Notes under the pieces: generated by a model | Told to the model about the DNA's origin: nothing | The model's input: only the letters and a program-made list of their open reading frames with translations | Databases searched by the model: none | Shown here: positions 40,453 through 43,013 of the stretch, in pieces | How positions within the stretch are numbered: position 1 is the stretch's first letter | Layout of the letters: each line of letters begins with the position of its first letter | Translations under genes and position numbers: made by a program | NCBI GenBank assembly: GCA_001917435.1 | Contig: MNEA01000096.1 | Span: 1 to 43,013, forward strand | DNA length: 43,013 nt | From: Acidobacteria bacterium 13_2_20CM_2_57_6 | GTDB lineage: Bacteria; Acidobacteriota; Terriglobia; Acidiferrales; UBA7541 | Direction: 5' to 3'

Positions 40453-41778
40453 CTAGAGGGAACGCAGGAAAGTGATGAGCTGATTCTGCTGCGTGGTGCT
40501 CAGGTTGTTGAAATTATTGAGCACGGATTGGGCCTCGTTACGGTGACGCTGAATAGTGTCGAAGAAAGTGACCGAGCGTCCGTCATGCAGCAACTCCGTG
40601 CGCGTGCGGACGCCCCAAAGAGGAGGCGTGCGCATTTTTTGGGCGGTTTCCTGGCCACCGGTTTGCACGATGCCGTCGCCGGTGCCGATGTTGTGCAGCA
40701 GGAAGTCGCTGTAAGGATGGATGACCTTATTGCCCAACGAAGCGGGCACTATGAAAGCGCCTGCGGCGACTGCTGTTCCCGCTGGCGCAGTGGTTATCGA
40801 AGAGACATGGCAAATGTCGCAGCCAACGTTGTGAAACAAGGTGGCGCCAGCGACGCCGTCCGAGGAAGTGGCTAGCGCCGTGTCGCGCGGGGGCGCTTTA
40901 GTGGCCCGCATGAAGCGCGCGAAATGGTCGATGTCGTTGAGGCCTTCGGAATCGGGTGTGTTGTCATTGGGATCGGGAATGACGTCGCAAAGGCGAGTGA
41001 CGTCGACGTTGTTGGGAGGCAAGCGATTGCTGATGCCCATCTCGTTCAAGTACGCGTCGCTGGAGAACGAAAGCAGCGAAGCGTGCTGGTTCTTCCATCC
41101 AAAGCGACCCACGGCGAGCGCGCCACTGGCTTCCAGTACGGGAACGCGCACGGTTTCCCCACAGATGAGGCCGCCGGTCCTTGAGCATTGACTTGATGCC
41201 AGATTCAAGAATGTCTGATCGGCGATGGATTCGATAAAACCATCGCCCAAAGTATTGAGCGACATGCGAAACGCGCGAATGGTCTCGGCAGTGCTGATTC
41301 GCTCTTGTCCTTGCGTCTGAGGAAAATTATACGTTTGCGGTTGGCCGTCGACGGTGATGGTGTCCACCGCGGGACAGATGGCGCGTTGGTTGACAAGCGA
41401 TCGATTGGCGATGGTCACAGTGCCATCAGCGAGGGTTGCCGTGGCGGCGACAAAGTTGCCATTGGAATCATTGTGGCCAGCGCGGAGTTCCTTGACCTGG
41501 CTGGTGGAGCCGGTGACCGGGTTTTGATGGCACTCACGGCAGGATTGCGCGTTGAAGATGGGGCCGAGTCCATCGCCGATGGCTTCGGTCTCTTCAAATT
41601 TCCCGCGATCCATCGTGAACGATGCCGAGTCGGTTAGACCATTGGGTTCATTGTCGTAGCCTGATGGAGCCTCGGTGGCCGCGCTGGCGTTTTGACCCGA
41701 AGATGGACCAGCCACGGCAAGCACCATCGCCAATCCGGTGAGTAGACACACGTAGAGTATCGGTCGCTTGGACCACAT
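40453..41778 (-). CDS. Di-heme oxidoreductase family (DUF1111) secreted protein
   Basis: The ATG at 41778 has GGAGG nine bases upstream; the product has 441 residues. A signal peptide (about 1-30) precedes the text ASFTMDRGKFEETEAIGDGLGPIFNAQSC; two heme-binding motifs follow, C80-RE-C83-H84 and later CDICH. The text LGPIFNAQSCRECH is the signature of DUF1111/di-heme (thiol) oxidoreductase-like proteins, related to di-heme peroxidases. It should be periplasmic and redox-active with an unknown substrate. A strong hairpin follows its stop. Confidence 0.9.
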   Translation of the reverse strand: MWSKRPILYVCLLTGLAMVLAVAGPSSGQNASAATEAPSGYDNEPNGLTDSASFTMDRGKFEETEAIGDGLGPIFNAQSCRECHQNPVTGSTSQVKELRAGHNDSNGNFVAATATLADGTVTIANRSLVNQRAICPAVDTITVDGQPQTYNFPQTQGQERISTAETIRAFRMSLNTLGDGFIESIADQTFLNLASSQCSRTGGLICGETVRVPVLEASGALAVGRFGWKNQHASLLSFSSDAYLNEMGISNRLPPNNVDVTRLCDVIPDPNDNTPDSEGLNDIDHFARFMRATKAPPRDTALATSSDGVAGATLFHNVGCDICHVSSITTAPAGTAVAAGAFIVPASLGNKVIHPYSDFLLHNIGTGDGIVQTGGQETAQKMRTPPLWGVRTRTELLHDGRSVTFFDTIQRHRNEAQSVLNNFNNLSTTQQNQLITFLRSL

Positions 41779-41964
41779 CGCAGGCGCCTCCGTATTTACA
41801 ACATTTCGGACGTGATTCTGACCGCCGGGAGGAACAAGGGTTGGGTAGAGTTGGCCCGGGGAAATCGCGGCAAAATTATTCGAGCAAGTAATCGATGTCA
41901 ATAGTACTTCCGTAACTGCCGGATTTGGCGGTGGACGAGAGCGCGAAAGTATCTCCGATTGAGA

Positions 41965-42993
41965 TCAGATGGAAAGAACAACTTTGCCGAATTGCGAGCT
42001 GGATTCGAGATAGGCGTGGGCAGCAGCGGCTTCAGCGAGCGGGAAGACACGGTCAACGACTGGCTTGAGGCGGCCGGCGCCGACGAGCTTCATCACGGTG
42101 TGTATCTCGCACTTGGCGCCCATGTAAGAGCCGAGAAGCGAAAGCTGCCGGCTGAAGAGAAACCTGAGATCGACCTTGGCGTCGTAGCCAGTGGTGGCGC
42201 CACAAGTGACCAGGCGGCCTCCGGCCGCCAGGCTGGCGAGGCTGTCGTCCCATGTGGCTGTGCCGACGTGCTCGAAGACGACATCGACACCGCGCTTATT
42301 GGTGATGCGACGGACTTCTTCGCGGATTTTTTGCGTTTTGTGATTGATTAGGTGGCCGGCGCCTAGCTCCTTGGCCTTTTGCAGTTTTTCGTCGCTGCCG
42401 GCCGTGGCAATCACCCGCGCCCCGAAAAACGCCGCGATTTGAATTGCTGCACTGCCAACGCCGCTACCTGCCCCGAGAACGAGAACATCTTCACCGGGCT
42501 GCAGCTCCGCGCGAGCTACCAGCATGTGCCAGGCGGTTTGGAAGACCAGAGGAATCGAGGCGGCCTCTTCAAAGGTCAGGTTTTCCGGATACGGCAGGCA
42601 ATTCACTTCAGGGACGCGCACGAACTCGGCGCAACCGCCGTCAATCATGTAGCCCAAGTTGGTTGCTTGGCGGCAATGGTTGTCCATGCCCGCGACGCAT
42701 GCTTTGCATTTGCCGCAGCTAACCAGAGGGGCAAGGACGACTTTTTGCCCCGTGCACACAGAAGTCACATCCGCGCCGACTTGGGCAATCTCGCCGGAGA
42801 TGTCACTCCCTGGAATGTGCGGCAGTGGGATGGGCACACCAGGAATGCCTTTGCGGACCCAAAGGTCGAGGTGATTCAGCGCACAGGCTTTGACGCGGAC
42901 GAGGACATCGCTCTGGCGGATAGCTGGGTCGGGCGCGTCGTTGTATTTCAATACTTCGGGTCCGCCGTGTTGGTGAAAGACAATTGCTTTCAT
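41965..42993 (-). CDS. Zinc-containing medium-chain dehydrogenase/reductase (quinone-oxidoreductase-like)
   Basis: This 342-residue protein starts at the ATG 42993 (GGAGAA seven bases upstream), just inside the right edge. The four structural zinc cysteines are present (C93, C96, C99, C107 in CGKCKACVAGMDNHC). C37 in KACALNHLDLW and H59 in PHIPGSD are candidate catalytic-zinc ligands. The NAD(P) fold has VLGAGSGVGSAAIQIA. It belongs to the MDR superfamily, between zinc alcohol dehydrogenases and quinone or crotonyl-CoA reductases. Any substrate is open; an alcohol-to-ketone role would fit with the nearby monooxygenase but the two genes are about 2.6 kb apart. Confidence 0.9.
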   Translation of the reverse strand: MKAIVFHQHGGPEVLKYNDAPDPAIRQSDVLVRVKACALNHLDLWVRKGIPGVPIPLPHIPGSDISGEIAQVGADVTSVCTGQKVVLAPLVSCGKCKACVAGMDNHCRQATNLGYMIDGGCAEFVRVPEVNCLPYPENLTFEEAASIPLVFQTAWHMLVARAELQPGEDVLVLGAGSGVGSAAIQIAAFFGARVIATAGSDEKLQKAKELGAGHLINHKTQKIREEVRRITNKRGVDVVFEHVGTATWDDSLASLAAGGRLVTCGATTGYDAKVDLRFLFSRQLSLLGSYMGAKCEIHTVMKLVGAGRLKPVVDRVFPLAEAAAAHAYLESSSQFGKVVLSI

Positions 42994-43013
42994 GTATTCT
43001 CCGACCCCCAGGC

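Overview
The window is chromosomal DNA from a GC-rich heterotrophic bacterium, most likely an Acidobacteriota (Terriglobia-like) soil lineage. This is inferred from the gene content: a carboxypeptidase-regulatory-like secreted protein, a secreted PQQ dehydrogenase with a diheme cytochrome, Tat-exported Gfo/Idh/MocA and sugar-isomerase enzymes beside a DUF1080 hydrolase, LytS/LytTR signalling beside LiaF-like proteins, and a DUF305/LVIVD pair. No rRNA, tRNA, CRISPR array or intact insertion sequence is visible.

Layout. 1-1102: the C-terminal half of a superfamily-2 helicase fused to a Vsr/DUF559-like nuclease domain runs in from the left edge, followed by a frameshifted remnant. 1126-4658: a membrane diguanylate cyclase, then a two-gene unit made of a receiver-like fusion protein and a secreted subtilisin, 3 bp apart. 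4718-8716 (minus): PQQ dehydrogenase, diheme cytochrome c and NDH-2. 8791-11820: two small genes, one a CPBP-family protein that has lost its catalytic residues, then AmrS, a short hypothetical and an NTF2-like secreted protein. 12090-15176: a LiaI/LiaF-like pair followed by a LytS-type kinase and a LytTR regulator, apparently an envelope-stress module. 15198-15936: a small protein overlapping a nucleotidyltransferase.

16204-20532 (minus): MocR/PdxR-like regulator, pdxS, pdxT, a low-molecular-weight phosphatase and a DtxR/MntR regulator, closely spaced and probably one vitamin B6-centred transcript. 20759-24001: a CPBP remnant, then DUF305 and LVIVD-repeat genes overlapping by ATGA. 24358-29040: an apparently internally deleted NTF2-like gene, a truncated Tat-signal gene, and a four-gene minus-strand cluster (DUF1080, two sugar isomerase/epimerases, a Gfo/Idh/MocA oxidoreductase) that looks like a 3-keto-glycoside catabolic set. 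29142-33973: a multi-spanning membrane protein, a repeat protein with a 26-residue period, a small coiled-coil protein, a metallo-beta-lactamase-fold hydrolase and YgfZ. 34100-37815 (minus): secreted regulatory-domain protein, XRE regulator, DinB-like protein, GH16 lipoprotein and a stand-alone nuoB. 37870-42993 (minus): a Baeyer-Villiger-type monooxygenase coupled to an esterase, a di-heme DUF1111 oxidoreductase and a zinc-binding MDR dehydrogenase.

The strongest candidates for undescribed biology are the receiver-fusion/subtilisin pair, the LiaI/LiaF-LytS-LytTR operon, the nucleotidyltransferase pair and the B6/phosphatase/DtxR operon. All assignments come from reading motifs by eye; no database search was run.
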